NCBI GenBank assembly: GCA_963848825.1
Contig: CAWKFA010000009.1
Span: forward strand, 744,001-808,000
DNA length: 64,000 bases
From: CAVVSQ01 sp963848825
GTDB lineage: Bacteria; Planctomycetota; Planctomycetia; Gemmatales; Gemmataceae
Direction of reading: 5' to 3'
Position 1 is the stretch's first letter. Each line of letters starts with the position of its first letter. This document shows, one piece after another, positions 37,043 to 47,504 of this stretch. The notes beneath the pieces were generated by a model that was given only the letters and a program-made list of their open reading frames with translations, searched no databases and was not told where the DNA came from. A program made the position numbers and the translations under genes.

Positions 37043-38237
37043 ATGCACTACAAAATCGCGTCCGCGCTTCTTTTCCTGGCGGTGTTGCTTTTATTAGCTC
37101 CATCGGCTTCTCGCGGCCAGGGGGGCAAGGGCAAGAAGGGCGGTGGCTTCGGTGGCGGTGGACAAGGCGGGTTTGGGGGAGGCGGCCCCGGCGGGTTTGG
37201 CGGTGGTGGTCCAGGTGGCTTTGGGGGAGGCGGCCCGGGTGGCTTTGGGGGTGGTGGTCGCGGCGGCGCGGTGGACCCCAACACCCAGTTCGAATTTCTC
37301 GCCAAGGGACGTGATTTCTTTTTCGTTACGGAAAACGCCCGGATTGGTCTAGCTCTCGATACTTACCTGCAAGAGCGGCATTACCACGGGCCGGGTAACG
37401 CGTGACCTCTTTATCTCGTTTACCAATGAACAACAAATGCAACGTATGAATGGTTTTGGTGGCATGAACCAGGGCGGCTTTGGTCAGAATCCTTTCGATG
37501 CCATGAACCGAATGGCCGAGGCGGAGTTCCGCCGGTATGATCGCAACGGCGATGGCCAGCTCAACCAGGATGAAATGCCGGACCAGTTGCGGGCCGAGCT
37601 GGGGAAATGGGACGCTAATCGGGATACCCTGATTAGCCTGGAGGAATATCAGCTTTATTATGCGGCACGCATGCAACAACGCGGCGGCGGCCGCCAAAAC
37701 ATGGCCGCCAACGTCATCGAGGAGGAGGACATCGACGCCAGGACCACGGTACTCCGGGCGGGCAAGCTGCCCAGGGAATTGCCGTCTTGGTTCCGCGAGC
37801 TGGACATTGACAAGGACGGCCAGGTCGCCTTGTGGGAGTGGCGCAAAGGTACAGGCACTCTAGAGGAATTTCGCGAGTGGGACCGTAATGACGATGGCTT
37901 GATCACCCCCGAGGAGGCGCTGGGCAAACAGCGCCTGGATATTATTGCTCGTGCCAAGGATCGCTCAGAAGATGATGATGAAGATTTCACACCGTCGCCC
38001 GCGATGATGGCACGCGGTGGCGGTGGCAAAGGCGGCAAGGGGCCAAAAGGTGGCGGAGCGGCTTTCCAGGGCATGAACGGCGACGATGGCGGGATGGCAG
38101 CCAACTTTGGTGGTGGCAAGAAGAAGGGCGGCAAAGGCGGCGGCGGTCCAGGTGGTGGTGGTAAGGGCGGCAAGGGCGGAGGTGGCCCAGGCGGCAACCA
38201 ACGTCAACAACCCCAACAAGATAACTCGGAGCAGTAA
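37043..38237 (+). CDS. Secreted Gly-rich EF-hand protein, one frameshift
   Basis: Signal peptide (IASALLFLAVLLLLAPSASR), then a Gly-rich region of repeated GGFGGGGP units coded by near-identical 24 bp DNA repeats. Then DPNTQFEFLAKGRDFFFVTE. The frame slips near 37398 (GGGCCGGG) and continues with VTRDLFISFTNEQQMQRMNG. Four EF-hand loops follow: DRNGDGQLNQDE, DANRDTLISLEE, DIDKDGQVALWE and DRNDDGLITPEE. The tail is Gly/Lys-rich. Repaired length is about 398 residues. It should bind Ca2+ outside the cytoplasm; the low-complexity ends suggest a matrix or structural role. A hairpin terminator follows. Confidence 0.75.
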
Positions 38238-38292
38238 GCTTTAGTCTGGATTAGGTTTCCAACCTGATGGGAACCCGAGTGAGAAACCAACG

Positions 38293-38332
38293 AACGCCGC
38301 CAATCTACATAAGGTTGGCGGCGTTTCTGTTT
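38293..38332 (+). terminator. Rho-independent terminator after the EF-hand gene
   Basis: AACGCCGCCAA at 38293-38303 pairs with TTGGCGGCGTT at 38315-38325 (11 bp, 11-base loop), followed by T-rich TTCTGTTT. It lies 56 bases after the EF-hand stop and directly before the stop of the convergent TRASH-domain gene, so it may serve both. Confidence 0.75.
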
Positions 38333-39032
38333 AGCCCCCCTTTTTCTTCTTGGCCAGGTATTCCTGAATGATCTTGGCGGGGTTTTCATTGAAGGCGTCC
38401 CGGCAGCCGCCACAACACACATAGTATGTTTGCCCCATAAAGCTCACCGCCATGGTACCCTGTCCGCCTGTCACCACGCACTCGTTTTTCTTGGCAGCCG
38501 CGCCGAAGCTCTCGCCTTCCTTGGTGTAGGAAACCTGAAACTGCTTATTAAAAATAGTCCGGCCCTCCGCTTTCGTCGAAAGCGTGAGCACCTGGCGCAC
38601 TCCACCACCCGCGAGATTGAACTTCAGCTGGTCGGTGCCCTTGGTTTCCGCATTGACGCTTTCGAGGGTCAGGGTGCCTTTTTTTAATTCCCCCTCATAA
38701 ACACGCGGTTTTCCTTGCTTGTCGACGAGTGTGAGCTGGTATTTGTCCTTGGCGGGCAAAAAACGCAACTCGCCGCTCTTGAAAAGGCGACTGTCCTTGA
38801 CATCCAGCGTCAGGTAGGCGTCCTTCCCCTTGAAACGCCAACTCCAGGTAACGTTTTCCTTCCAGATTTCGCTTTTGTCCTTCTCGGAAGTGCCGTTGCC
38901 CTTCCAGCCGCCAATGTAGTCCTGCAAAGCTTGCAGGGCTTCTTTAACGTCGGTCTCCTTGTCGCCGCCATCGGCCGCAGGCAGCAGCAGGGTCGCAGCC
39001 AAAACGAAAATTGCCGTCCCGGTGCGCTTCAT
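38331..39032 (-). CDS. Secreted protein with C-terminal TRASH/YHS-like metal-binding domain
   Basis: 233 residues. Signal peptide MKRTGTAIFVLAATLLLPAA, then a beta-rich domain of about 140 residues without a recognised family. The C-terminal ~45 residues are ECVVTGGQGTMAVSFMGQTYYVCCGGCRDAF. Cysteines arranged as Cys...CCGGC followed by RDAFNENP match the TRASH/YHS pattern used for heavy-metal or copper binding and sensing. Probably periplasmic; role in metal handling is inference from that domain. Followed on the same strand direction by nothing before the EF-hand terminator. Confidence 0.65.
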   Translation of the reverse strand: MKRTGTAIFVLAATLLLPAADGGDKETDVKEALQALQDYIGGWKGNGTSEKDKSEIWKENVTWSWRFKGKDAYLTLDVKDSRLFKSGELRFLPAKDKYQLTLVDKQGKPRVYEGELKKGTLTLESVNAETKGTDQLKFNLAGGGVRQVLTLSTKAEGRTIFNKQFQVSYTKEGESFGAAAKKNECVVTGGQGTMAVSFMGQTYYVCCGGCRDAFNENPAKIIQEYLAKKKKGG

Positions 39033-39050
39033 GACTCTTCCTCCAAGAAC

Positions 39051-42000
39051 TCACGGTAATTCCAACACAAACGCCGTCGTGTTGGCGTTACCGATCACGA
39101 GTTGTTTATTGTCGGGCGAAAAAGCAATGGGGATATAGTGTTCACTGTTTTGGCCCACGCCCCCCAGCTTCCAAACGCGAAGTTCCGTCCCCGAAGGAAG
39201 GTCCCAGAGTTTAACCTCGTTGTTGAGGCTAGCCGTCGCGAACCGTTTCCCATCCGGGCTCACCTGACAGGCGATAACACGGCTATCGTGCGCCTTGAGC
39301 GTCGTGAGCGTTTCCTTCCTGGCTACCACGCATATTTTCACTTCACCCGTGTCGCTTCCGGCCACCAGCATGCTCCCGTCCGGAGTAAAGGACAGGTCGC
39401 CGAGGCCCACTCCTTTGTCGTAGAGAAACCAATCTCCGCCAGGCAATAACTCCCCTTTTTTTTCCAGATCGAAGATACGCACGCTGCCATCACGAGCACC
39501 GGTGCCCCCCCAACGACCGTCGGCGCTGAACGCGACAGATAGAATATTTCGGCCACGATCGTTAATGGAAAAGGCCTCTGCTCCCGTCGCCAGGTCAAAA
39601 CTACTAATCGTGGTGTAATGCTCGTCCCCCTGCACCCACGCCAATAGTTTTTTGCCATCAGGGACCGGCGCCACCAGATTCACACGCTTGCCGAGCGCCG
39701 TGAACGCTTGTTTCTGACCTGGTGCCAGGGGAAGCGGCTTACCATTGCGGGCATCCCATAGGCGAATGGTGTTATCGTAGCCGGTACTGATCAGGGTTTT
39801 GCTGTCCGGCAGAAAAGCCAGGGCAATGACATCTTTGCTATGGCCGCGAAGCGTGAAAAGTTCGCGTCCGGTCTGCTGGTCCCAAATCTTGATAGTTTTA
39901 TCGGAAGCTCCGGTGGCGATCACTTTACCGTCGGGACTAACGGCAATGGCACCAACAGCACCGGTATGCTCGGCAAGCAGCGGAATCTCCTTGCTGGTGA
40001 TCTCCCAAATCTTGATTTGTCCGTCGGCGCCGCTTGAGACCGCGAAATTACCGTCCTTGCTGAAGTTAACCGACGTCACCCAGTCGCGGTGCCCGCGGTA
40101 AATCTGCGCCTCCTTGCCGCCGCCATTGTCAAGCTTCCAGAGACGCACGGTTTGGTCGCTTCCGCACGAGATAATCTGCTGGCTGTCCGGGCTAAAATCC
40201 AGGCAGCTTAAGGGGCCTGTGTGGCCAACGAGCGTAACCGGCTTCTGAGCCGGCAGGGCCGGCTGCCATACGCGCACCAACTTATCCGCGCCGCCGGATG
40301 CCAGCAGGCGGCCGCTAGGACTGTACATCAGGCAGGTGACGGCGACATCATGCGCGGGCCAGCTTTGTTGCTGTTGGCCCGTTTTGGCGTCGAACAATCG
40401 AATGGACTGATCGACGCCGCCGGCAGCGATTTGCTTGCCGTCCGGGCTAACCGCGAGTGCGCATACAATGGCTGGCTGATCCAATGTATGCAGGATGGTG
40501 CCCGAAGCAGTCTCCCAGATCTTGATGGTGTGATCGGCACTGCTCGAAACTACCCGGGTGCCACCATCCGCGAACACGAGCCCGGTGATGGTCTTCGTAT
40601 GTCCCGCGAGCGTTCGCAACAACTGGCCTGTAGCGGCATTCCACAACTTGACCAGGCTATCGCCGGCGCCGGACGCCAACGTATTACCGTCCGGGCTAAA
40701 GCGGCGCCACCGTCACGGCTGCCGCATGTCCCTTGAGCACATGGATCGGCTGGCGGGTAGCGACATCCCAAACGCGGAGCACATGATCGGCGCCACCGGA
40801 CACGATGTGCTGGCCGTCGGGACTAAATACCCCTGTCCACACGGCCCCGGCGTGGCCAACCAGATCGCGCGCCTGACGAACGACGTCGACGTCCCAAAGG
40901 CGAACCGTAAAGTCCTTGCCTGCCGACGCGAGCAGGTTGCCTTGCGAATTTAGCGCGAGCGAGTTGATTTCGCCATTCTGCGCTTTGAAGGTGCGGGCCG
41001 GTTCGCCACTATCTGTGTTCCAGAGGGTAATCATGCCATCCACGTCGGCCGTAAACAGCGTCTTGCTGTCCTTACCAAAGAGAGCACAAGTGAAACGGCT
41101 TTGGCCTAGAAGCGAACGCCTAGGGGTGGGTTCCAGGCCCGTGGCGCCGACAGGCGCCAGGTTATAAAGTTTGACGCCGTCAGCGCCCACGCGTGCCAGG
41201 GTGCGATTGTCTGGGCTGAAGGCAACCGTGTAAGCCGAGCCACCTGAACTGGGCAGGGATGCAAACGGCGTGCTGTCGGTGCCCATGACCACGGCCGGAT
41301 AATGCCATAGGTTCAATTGGCCACTAGAAGTGCCGGCACACAGGATCGAGCCGTCGGCGCTGAGCGCGAGCGAAACAACGCCTGGGCCGGAGTCAGCCAG
41401 ATCGCGTTTTAACTTGCCAGCGGCCACGTCGTAGACGGCCAGTGAGGCGATTTTTTGGTTTGGGACTAGTTCGTGCCCCGCGAAGAGGTATTTGCCATCC
41501 AGCGAAAAGACGAGGCTGCTTATATTCGTCACATTCGCCGGAACGATCAGCTTGTTCTGGCCGGTTGCCGGGTCCCAGATCCTGATCTCTTTTTCTCCCC
41601 GGTGGATGCCAGCTGTTTTCCATTTGGGCTGAAGGCGAGGCAGCGAACCTTGTCGCCGTGACCGGTGTACGTCAAACTTTCATGTCCATTGGCCACATCC
41701 CAAATGATGACGACACCGTCCCAGCCTGCGCTGGCGAGTTGGCGCCCGTCGGGGCTGAAGGCGACGGCACTGACCACATTGGCGTGCCGAAGCCGCATGT
41801 TGCCAAGGATACGGGCGACGTGCGCGGGGACCTGGGGAGCCTGGTAAGGTAGCTGCCAGCGCGCCTGACGGAAGAATTCCGCCGCCTGCGTTAAGCGCCC
41901 CGCCTTGAGCGCCAACATTCCCTGGCTGGCGAAACCATCCGCTTTTTCGAGGAGGAGTGTGGGAAAGCGCGCCGCGACACCGCTTGTAAGGGCCTGACCA

Positions 42001-42119
42001 CGCTCAACCTGATACTTTGCCGCCAGGCTCTTACCGTCTTCCTGGCTGAAAAGCAGGCCGCTGGCCAGAAAAAACACGCATAAAGCGAAGAATCGTCCCG
42101 AGATCGCCTGGTTCTGCAT
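39051..42119 (-). CDS. Secreted WD40-repeat protein, two frameshifts
   Basis: Start taken at the ATG of MQNQAISGRFFALCVFFLAS (42117-42119), a signal peptide. After an N-terminal helical stretch (VERGQALTSGVAARF, LKAGRLTQAAEFF) there are about 14 WD40 repeats, each with FSPDG...LASAG and a WD dipeptide (IIWDVANG, LWDVDVV, VWDVATR, IWEITSK, LWDARNG, LWDLPSG). Frames change near 41570 and 40690. Repaired length is about 1,022 residues, enough for two seven-bladed propellers. It should be extracytoplasmic and act as a protein-interaction platform. No catalytic domain. Confidence 0.85.
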
Positions 42120-42232
42120 AGCTGCCTCCCGCGGAGTATTATAATGACCAAAGGCGTGCACCGCCTTAGATTTAACTCATGCGAGCGCGGCATCTGGCCG
42201 CCTTCGCTCTGGTTTCTTGATTCGCGCCCGGC

Positions 42233-42261
42233 TTGCAACAATCCCCTGGTAGCGATAAAAT
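42233..42261 (+). promoter_or_regulatory. Candidate promoter for the Bax inhibitor-1 gene
   Basis: TTGCAA at 42233-42238, 17-base spacer, TAAAAT at 42256-42261 (five of six to the -10 consensus). The predicted start is near 42268, 60 bases before the ATG at 42328. Confidence 0.55.
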
Positions 42262-42327
42262 GTCGTTGTCAAATGAGTTCCACCCCGCGAAGTCACCCAA
42301 TTAATTCAAGTGCATAAGGAGCCCGCA

Positions 42328-43056
42328 ATGAGTTACGCCTATGAAATGGATCGGCCGCTGGCAGCCCGCGCGGCGGAAAGCGAACGTGCCAGCTTCATCC
42401 GCCGTACCTATTTGCACCTGGCAGGTTCGGTATTGGCATTCGTTGGCCTTGAGACGCTGTTTTTCACGGTTTTCTCTGGCCCGCAGATGGACCAGTTCAT
42501 GATGGCCATGTTCCGGACACCGGTCACGATGCTGCTGATTATGGTGGCTTTTATCGGTGTCGGTTACCTGGCGCGCTGGTGGGCTTATAACGGCACTTCC
42601 CAGGCCATGGCTTACCTGGGGCTGTCCGTCTATGTCCTTTTTGAAGCGATCATTTTTGTGCCCATCCTGCATATTGCCGTTCATTATGTTAACGACAAGT
42701 CGATACTGCCTACTGCGGCAGTCATGACGTTGAGCATGTTCGGTGGCCTGACCGCGGCGGCATTTGTCACCAAAAAAGATTTCTCCTTCCTCGGCCCGAT
42801 TTTGTGCGTGGCATCCTTCGTTATGCTCGGTTTCGCGGTCGCGGGAGTTATTTTTGGTTTTAGCCTGGGCCTGGTCTTCTCGTTCTTTGGAGTCGCGCTC
42901 GCCTGTGGTTTCATTCTCTATGACACCTCGAACGTGATCCATCGCTTCCGCACCGACCAGCACGTCGCGGCGGCCCTCGAATTGTTCGCGTCGCTGGCGT
43001 ATCTGTTTTACCACGTCCTGCGCATCCTGATCCTGTTGGCGGGCGATCGCCGCTGA
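42328..43056 (+). CDS. Bax inhibitor-1/YccA family membrane protein
   Basis: 242 residues with seven membrane helices. The start at 42328 has a TAAGGAG site six bases upstream. After a short N-terminus (ARAAESERASFIRRTYLHLA) helices run through GSVLAFVGLETLFFTVF, FIGVGYLARWWA, LGLSVYVLFEAIIFVPIL and FVTKKDFSFLGPILCVASFV. The C-terminal signature LACGFILYDTSNVIHRFRTD is the classical BI-1 motif with the Asp pair that senses pH and gates Ca2+ leak. Intact. Physiological role in bacteria is unclear. A strong terminator follows. Confidence 0.93.
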   Translation: MSYAYEMDRPLAARAAESERASFIRRTYLHLAGSVLAFVGLETLFFTVFSGPQMDQFMMAMFRTPVTMLLIMVAFIGVGYLARWWAYNGTSQAMAYLGLSVYVLFEAIIFVPILHIAVHYVNDKSILPTAAVMTLSMFGGLTAAAFVTKKDFSFLGPILCVASFVMLGFAVAGVIFGFSLGLVFSFFGVALACGFILYDTSNVIHRFRTDQHVAAALELFASLAYLFYHVLRILILLAGDRR

Positions 43057-43079
43057 GCAATCCCCTTCAAGAGATGAAA

Positions 43080-43106
43080 CCCCTGGACTTGCTCCAGGGG
43101 TTTTTT
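43080..43106 (+). terminator. Rho-independent terminator after the BI-1 gene
   Basis: CCCCTGGA at 43080-43087 pairs with TCCAGGGG at 43093-43100 (8 bp, 5-base loop), followed by six T at 43101-43106. It ends at the stop codon of the convergent nadE gene. Confidence 0.85.
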
Positions 43107-45108
43107 ATTCCTCCAGGCAATCAAGCCAGGCCCGGGCCTGGGCGTCGCTCGGCATGCGCCAGTCGCCGCGCGGCGACAAACTGATTGTGCCCACCTTGGG
43201 CCCGTCGGGAACACAAGATCGTTTGAACTGGTTGGTGAAAAAGCGTTGGATAAAGACCTTGAGCCAGCGGCGCAACTCCGGCGGTGAGTAGGCTGCACTA
43301 AATTCCGTCTGCTGTGCCAAGAACAAAATCTTCGCCGGCGGCGCACCGTAACGCAGAAAATGAAAGAGGAAGAAGTCGTGCAATTCATAGGGGCCAATGA
43401 CGCTCTCGGTCGTCTGGCGAACCTTGTTCGCCGGACCTAGTGGGAGAAGTTCCGGAGAGATGTCGGTGGCCACGATGTCCAGCAAGGTGCGCCGTGCTTC
43501 TTCTTCAAACTCGTTTTCCGCCGCCCAGCGCACCAGAAACTTCACCAGCGTCTTGGGGATTGTCGCATTCGGGTTATACATGCTCATGTGGTCGCCGTTG
43601 TAGGTGCCCCATCCCAGCGCCGCTTCCGACAAATCCGCCGTGCCAATTACAAACCCTTTGTTCATGAGCAGACTTGTCCGCATTCGTGCTTGCACGTTTT
43701 CGAAAACTAGGTCCTGGTAGGCAGCCGCCGGCACCTCGCGCAGCTTGTGCGTGAGTTGCTCTACGGTGAGGCCGGTCAGATCCAGGCCGAACGGTTTACT
43801 TCCCAGAGCGCGGAATTCCTCCAGGCACATCGGGCGAATGTCCACCTGACCCGCAGTCACCCCCAACTGTTTCATCAGGGCGTTGGCGTTGTTGAGCGTC
43901 CGCTCCGACGTGCCGAAGCCCGGCATTGTCAAGCAGCCCAAATGGCCGCGTGACCAACCCAGCAAATCGAGTGTTTTGCAGGTGACCAGCAACGCCAGCG
44001 TCGAATCGAGTCCACCGGATACTCCGAGCGCCAGCGACGGCTTGCCAAGGTGTTCTAGCCTCTTGGCCAGGCCGGCCACCTGAGTTGCAAAGATGTCTTT
44101 ACAGCGTTCGGCAAGTCGCTCCTGGCCGGCCGGCACGAAGGGATGGGGATCGAGCGGACGCAGCAATTTGGGGTTGGCGCTGGCTTCTGGACCGCGGACC
44201 GTGAACGGCACGCGTCGCCTGGGTTTGTTGGAAGCCTCGTCGCCACCGAAGCTGTTGGTTTTTTGCCGTTCGTTTTGCAACCGCTCGATGTCCACGTCGG
44301 CGCACAACAAACTATCGTCGCGCCCGAAACGTGGCGACTCCGCCACCAGGGCGCCGTTTTCCGCGACCAGACAGTGACCTCCGAATATGAGGTCGGTGGT
44401 CGATTCATGAGGTCCGCACGACGCGTAAACATAGGCGGCCAGGCAGCGTGCCGATTGGCTTGAGATCAGCTGGCGGCGATAGGCGGCCTTGCCGATCACT
44501 TCATTACTGGCGGAGAGATTAAGGAGAAGGTTCGCGCCTGCCAGCGCTTGCCGCGAACTGGGCGGGATGGGTACCCACAAGTCCTCACAGATCTCGATGC
44601 CAGCGACCAGTCCCGGCAGGGAGGCGGTGCCGTCAAAGAGCAAGTCAGTCCCGAAGGCCACGTCCTGGCCGAGTAAAGATAGCGTCTGGCCGCGTGCACG
44701 CGCTCCCGGAGCAAACCAGCGCGCCTCATAGAACTCGTTGTAATTGGGCAAGTAGAACTTGGGCACTACGCCCAAAATTCGTCCCTGCTGAAAAACCGCG
44801 GCGCAGTTGTAAATCTTGTCGTCAACTGCCAGGGGGAGGCCGAGGATGACAAGGCCGCGGTAGGCCTGCAAGCTCTTTTGAACTAGATCGTCCAGGGCAT
44901 GCAACGCGGCACGTTGTAGCACCGGCTGATGAAACAAGTCACCGCAGGTATAGCCGGTCAAACAGAGTTCCGGGAAGACCACCAGGGCCGCCGCCGCCGC
45001 TTCGGCACGCTGCATCAACTCGAGCAAACGATTGGCATTGTACGCGCAATCGCCCACGCGCATGCGGGGCACACCGGCAGCAACGCGGATAAAGCCGTGC
45101 TCTAGCAT
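43105..45108 (-). CDS. nadE: Glutamine-dependent NAD+ synthetase
   Basis: 667 residues from the ATG at 45106-45108. The N-terminal nitrilase-type glutaminase has the Glu-Lys-Cys triad in VVFPELCLTGYTCG (E), VPKFYLPNYNEFYE (K) and GIEICEDLWVP (C). The C-terminal synthetase domain has the PP-loop LALGVSGGLDSTLALLV, then GTADLSEAALGWGTYNGDHM. It makes NAD+ from nicotinate adenine dinucleotide, ATP and glutamine. Its start overlaps the repaired pyrC stop by a few bases (ATGCTAG), so it is the last gene of the thiSG-pyrB-pyrC-nadE operon. A longer frame to 45315 overlaps pyrC and is not the native start. Confidence 0.95.
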   Translation of the reverse strand: MLEHGFIRVAAGVPRMRVGDCAYNANRLLELMQRAEAAAAALVVFPELCLTGYTCGDLFHQPVLQRAALHALDDLVQKSLQAYRGLVILGLPLAVDDKIYNCAAVFQQGRILGVVPKFYLPNYNEFYEARWFAPGARARGQTLSLLGQDVAFGTDLLFDGTASLPGLVAGIEICEDLWVPIPPSSRQALAGANLLLNLSASNEVIGKAAYRRQLISSQSARCLAAYVYASCGPHESTTDLIFGGHCLVAENGALVAESPRFGRDDSLLCADVDIERLQNERQKTNSFGGDEASNKPRRRVPFTVRGPEASANPKLLRPLDPHPFVPAGQERLAERCKDIFATQVAGLAKRLEHLGKPSLALGVSGGLDSTLALLVTCKTLDLLGWSRGHLGCLTMPGFGTSERTLNNANALMKQLGVTAGQVDIRPMCLEEFRALGSKPFGLDLTGLTVEQLTHKLREVPAAAYQDLVFENVQARMRTSLLMNKGFVIGTADLSEAALGWGTYNGDHMSMYNPNATIPKTLVKFLVRWAAENEFEEEARRTLLDIVATDISPELLPLGPANKVRQTTESVIGPYELHDFFLFHFLRYGAPPAKILFLAQQTEFSAAYSPPELRRWLKVFIQRFFTNQFKRSCVPDGPKVGTISLSPRGDWRMPSDAQARAWLDCLEE

Positions 45109-46378
45109 TGGATCTTCACCTCGCCGCTCAGGAGCACGGTCCGCGCGCGCCGCGCACCTTTCTGCCGTCAAACGACGAATTGCGGCTTTTCGAACGAAAG
45201 CGCTTGGCGTCGATCGTCCACTCGACGCGTGGGTCGATAATTGTGATGTCCGCATCGGCTTCGGGACGGAGCGTACCGCGTTCGATGCCAAGAATTTTGC
45301 CCGGGTTAAGGGCAAGTTTGGCGATAAGCTGCGGCCAGGTGAGGTGGCCAGGTTCGATCAGGGCGACGATACAAATCGGCAGCAGTGTTTCCAGGCCGAC
45401 AATACCAAAAGGGGCCAAATCGAGCTCGCGCAGCTTTTTCTCGGGTGCATGCGGTGAATGATGGCTCGCGATGACATCCAGAGTGCCATCCCTGAGGCCG
45501 TTGATTATGCCGACGACATCATCCTGCGTGCGGAGCGGGGGGTTCATTTTGAAGTTGCTGTCGTACGAGCGCAACTCTTTATCGGTCAGAAAAAAGTGTT
45601 GGGGACAGGCCTCGGCGGTGACACGGACGCCGCGCTCCTTGGCCCGGCGAATCAGTTCGACGCCTGCGGCCGTGGAGACGTGCATGATGTGCAGCCGGCC
45701 GCCGGTGAGCCGGGCCAGCTCGATATCCCGATGGATAATGACCTCCTCGCCGGCGGCGGGCATGCCGCGCAGGCCGAGGCGCATGCTCTCCACTCCCTCG
45801 TGCATGGTACCGCCGCGAGTCAGTTCGGGGTCTTCCGCGTGGCAGAGCACGGGGCGGTCCGACATCCGGCAATATTCGAGGGCCCGGCGCATGATCTCGG
45901 CGCTGACAACGGGGTTGTCGTCGTCGGTGAAGGCGACGGCGCCGCCATCCACGAGGCCGCCTATTTCCGCCAGTTCCGCCCCCTTGCGGCCCTTGGTCAC
46001 GGCGCCTACGGGAAAGACATTGGCATTGCCCGCGCGTTCCGCCTGGAGATACACGAACTCGGCAGCCGCTTGGTTATCGAGTGCCGGCTCCGTCGTGGGC
46101 ATGCAACCAATGGAAGTAATACCGCCGGCGAGAGCGGCTGCCGTGCCGGTGGCAATCGTTTCATCTTCTTCCCGGCCCGGCTCGCGTAAATGCACGTTCA
46201 TGTCGATCAGGCCGGGAGAGACAATCATGCCCGTGGCATCAATCACCTCGGTGGCTTGCAGACGCGGCTGGGGTCCGAACCCGGCAATATGCTGACCCCG
46301 AACCCACACGTCGGTAACTAGATCCAGATTTTGGGCGGGATCGATGACGCGGCCATTGGTGATGCGGAGAATATTCAT
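45102..46378 (-). CDS. pyrC: Dihydroorotase-like protein, probably non-catalytic; C-terminal frame slip
   Basis: About 425 residues of the class I dihydroorotase fold. The order is MNILRITNGRVIDPAQNLDL, then GLIDMNVHLREPGREEDETI, AFTDDDNPVV, PVLCHAEDPELT, LHIMHVSTAAG and DVIASHHSPHAPEKK. Two key residues differ: the HxH metal motif reads NVH, and the catalytic Asp of the usual ATDHAPH reads SHHSPH. The frame as given ends early at 45128; a slip in the GCGCGCG run at about 45150 restores RTVLLSGEVKIQC and a stop at 45102-45104, overlapping nadE. With pyrB next door this recalls the PyrC'-type pseudo-dihydroorotases that only scaffold ATCase. Confidence 0.85.
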
Positions 46379-46522
46379 ACTGTCAATTTTTATGGAATGC
46401 TCTTTTCAGCGATAAAGCTTTCCACGTCTTGAAAGACTTTGTCCCAGCCGGTCACCGGCTGCGCGACCAGGGAATAAACGGTCCTAAAGAAGCACCCAGG
46501 CGTGGCTGGTACTCCTTTTATT

Positions 46523-47465
46523 CTACCCGTCGCCCGGTTGTCCGCACAGTAAGTGCAAAACGGCCATGCGGACGGCAAGGCCGTTCGTCACCTGTTGCAG
46601 GATGGCGGAGTTTGGCCCATCGGCCACGTCGGGGGTGATCTCGACGCCGCGGTTGATGGGGCCCGGTGCCAGCAGCAGCAAGTCGGGTTTCGCCTTCGCC
46701 AGGCGGGTGCCATCCATGCCGAACAGCCGCGCATACTCCTGAATGGAGGGGAAAAGGCCGCTACGCTGGCGTTCGAACTGGATTCGCAGCATGTTGATGA
46801 CATCGCAATGCGGCAGAATAGCATTGAGATCGTGGGAGACTTGCACGCCCAGCTCGGCAATCGTGGGCGGCACCAGCGTGGGCGGTCCACAAACGATCAC
46901 GCGTGCCCCCAGCTTGAGCAATCCATGGATGTTGCTCCGTGCCACGCGGCTATGGGCGATGTCTCCCACAAGACCGACCGTGAGGCCTTCCAGGCGTTTT
47001 TTGACACGGCGAATGGTGAAGATGTCAAGCAAACCCTGCGTCGGATGTTCATGTGGCGCCGTCGCCGGCGTTGATGATGCCGCACGCGAGGTGCTGGGAG
47101 AGAAGAAGAGGTGCTCCCGAGGATGAATGGCGCACCACGATCAGGTCAATGCCCATCGCCTCGATGTTCCTGGCCGTATCGATGAAAGTTTCCCCCTTGC
47201 TCAGGCTGGAACCGGAGGGGGTGAAATCGAGCGCATCCGCACTCAGGCGGCGTGCGGCCAGACTGAAACTGGTGCGTGTCCGGGTCGAAGGCTCGAAGAA
47301 GAGGTTGACGACGACTTTCCCGAGCAAATTGGTCCGTTTTTTACGCGGCCTTTCGCCCTGGTCGGCGAACCGCTCCGCCATGTCAAGGATGGTAACGATC
47401 TCATCGGCTGCCAATTCCTCGAGGCCCAGTAAATGCCGGCGTGTCCAGGGGACCGTCTGGGGCAT
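46523..47465 (-). CDS. pyrB: Aspartate carbamoyltransferase catalytic subunit, one frameshift
   Basis: The N-domain has RRHLLGLEELAADEIVTIL, VVNLFFEPSTRTRTSFSLAA (carbamoyl-phosphate motif STRTRTSF), SSLSKGETFIDTARNIEAM and VVRHSSSGAPLLL. A single extra A near 47050 breaks the frame right before HEHPTQGLLDIFTIRR, the next family motif. Then come LVGDIAHSRVARSNIHGLLK and LAPGPINRGVEI. Repaired length is about 314 residues, normal. It makes carbamoyl-aspartate, the second step of pyrimidine synthesis. Second gene of the thiSG-pyrB-pyrC-nadE operon; 40 bases separate it from thiSG. Confidence 0.92.
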
Positions 47466-47504
47466 AGGAAGCTCCGGCTCCAGGAAAATGAAATCGGCAC
47501 AAGA

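Noticed and set aside
42301..43014. 237-residue minus-strand ORF opposite the BI-1 gene
   Set aside because: Highly charged low-complexity translation (ERE, HN, QH runs) typical of the antisense of a membrane protein gene; BI-1 on the plus strand is certain.
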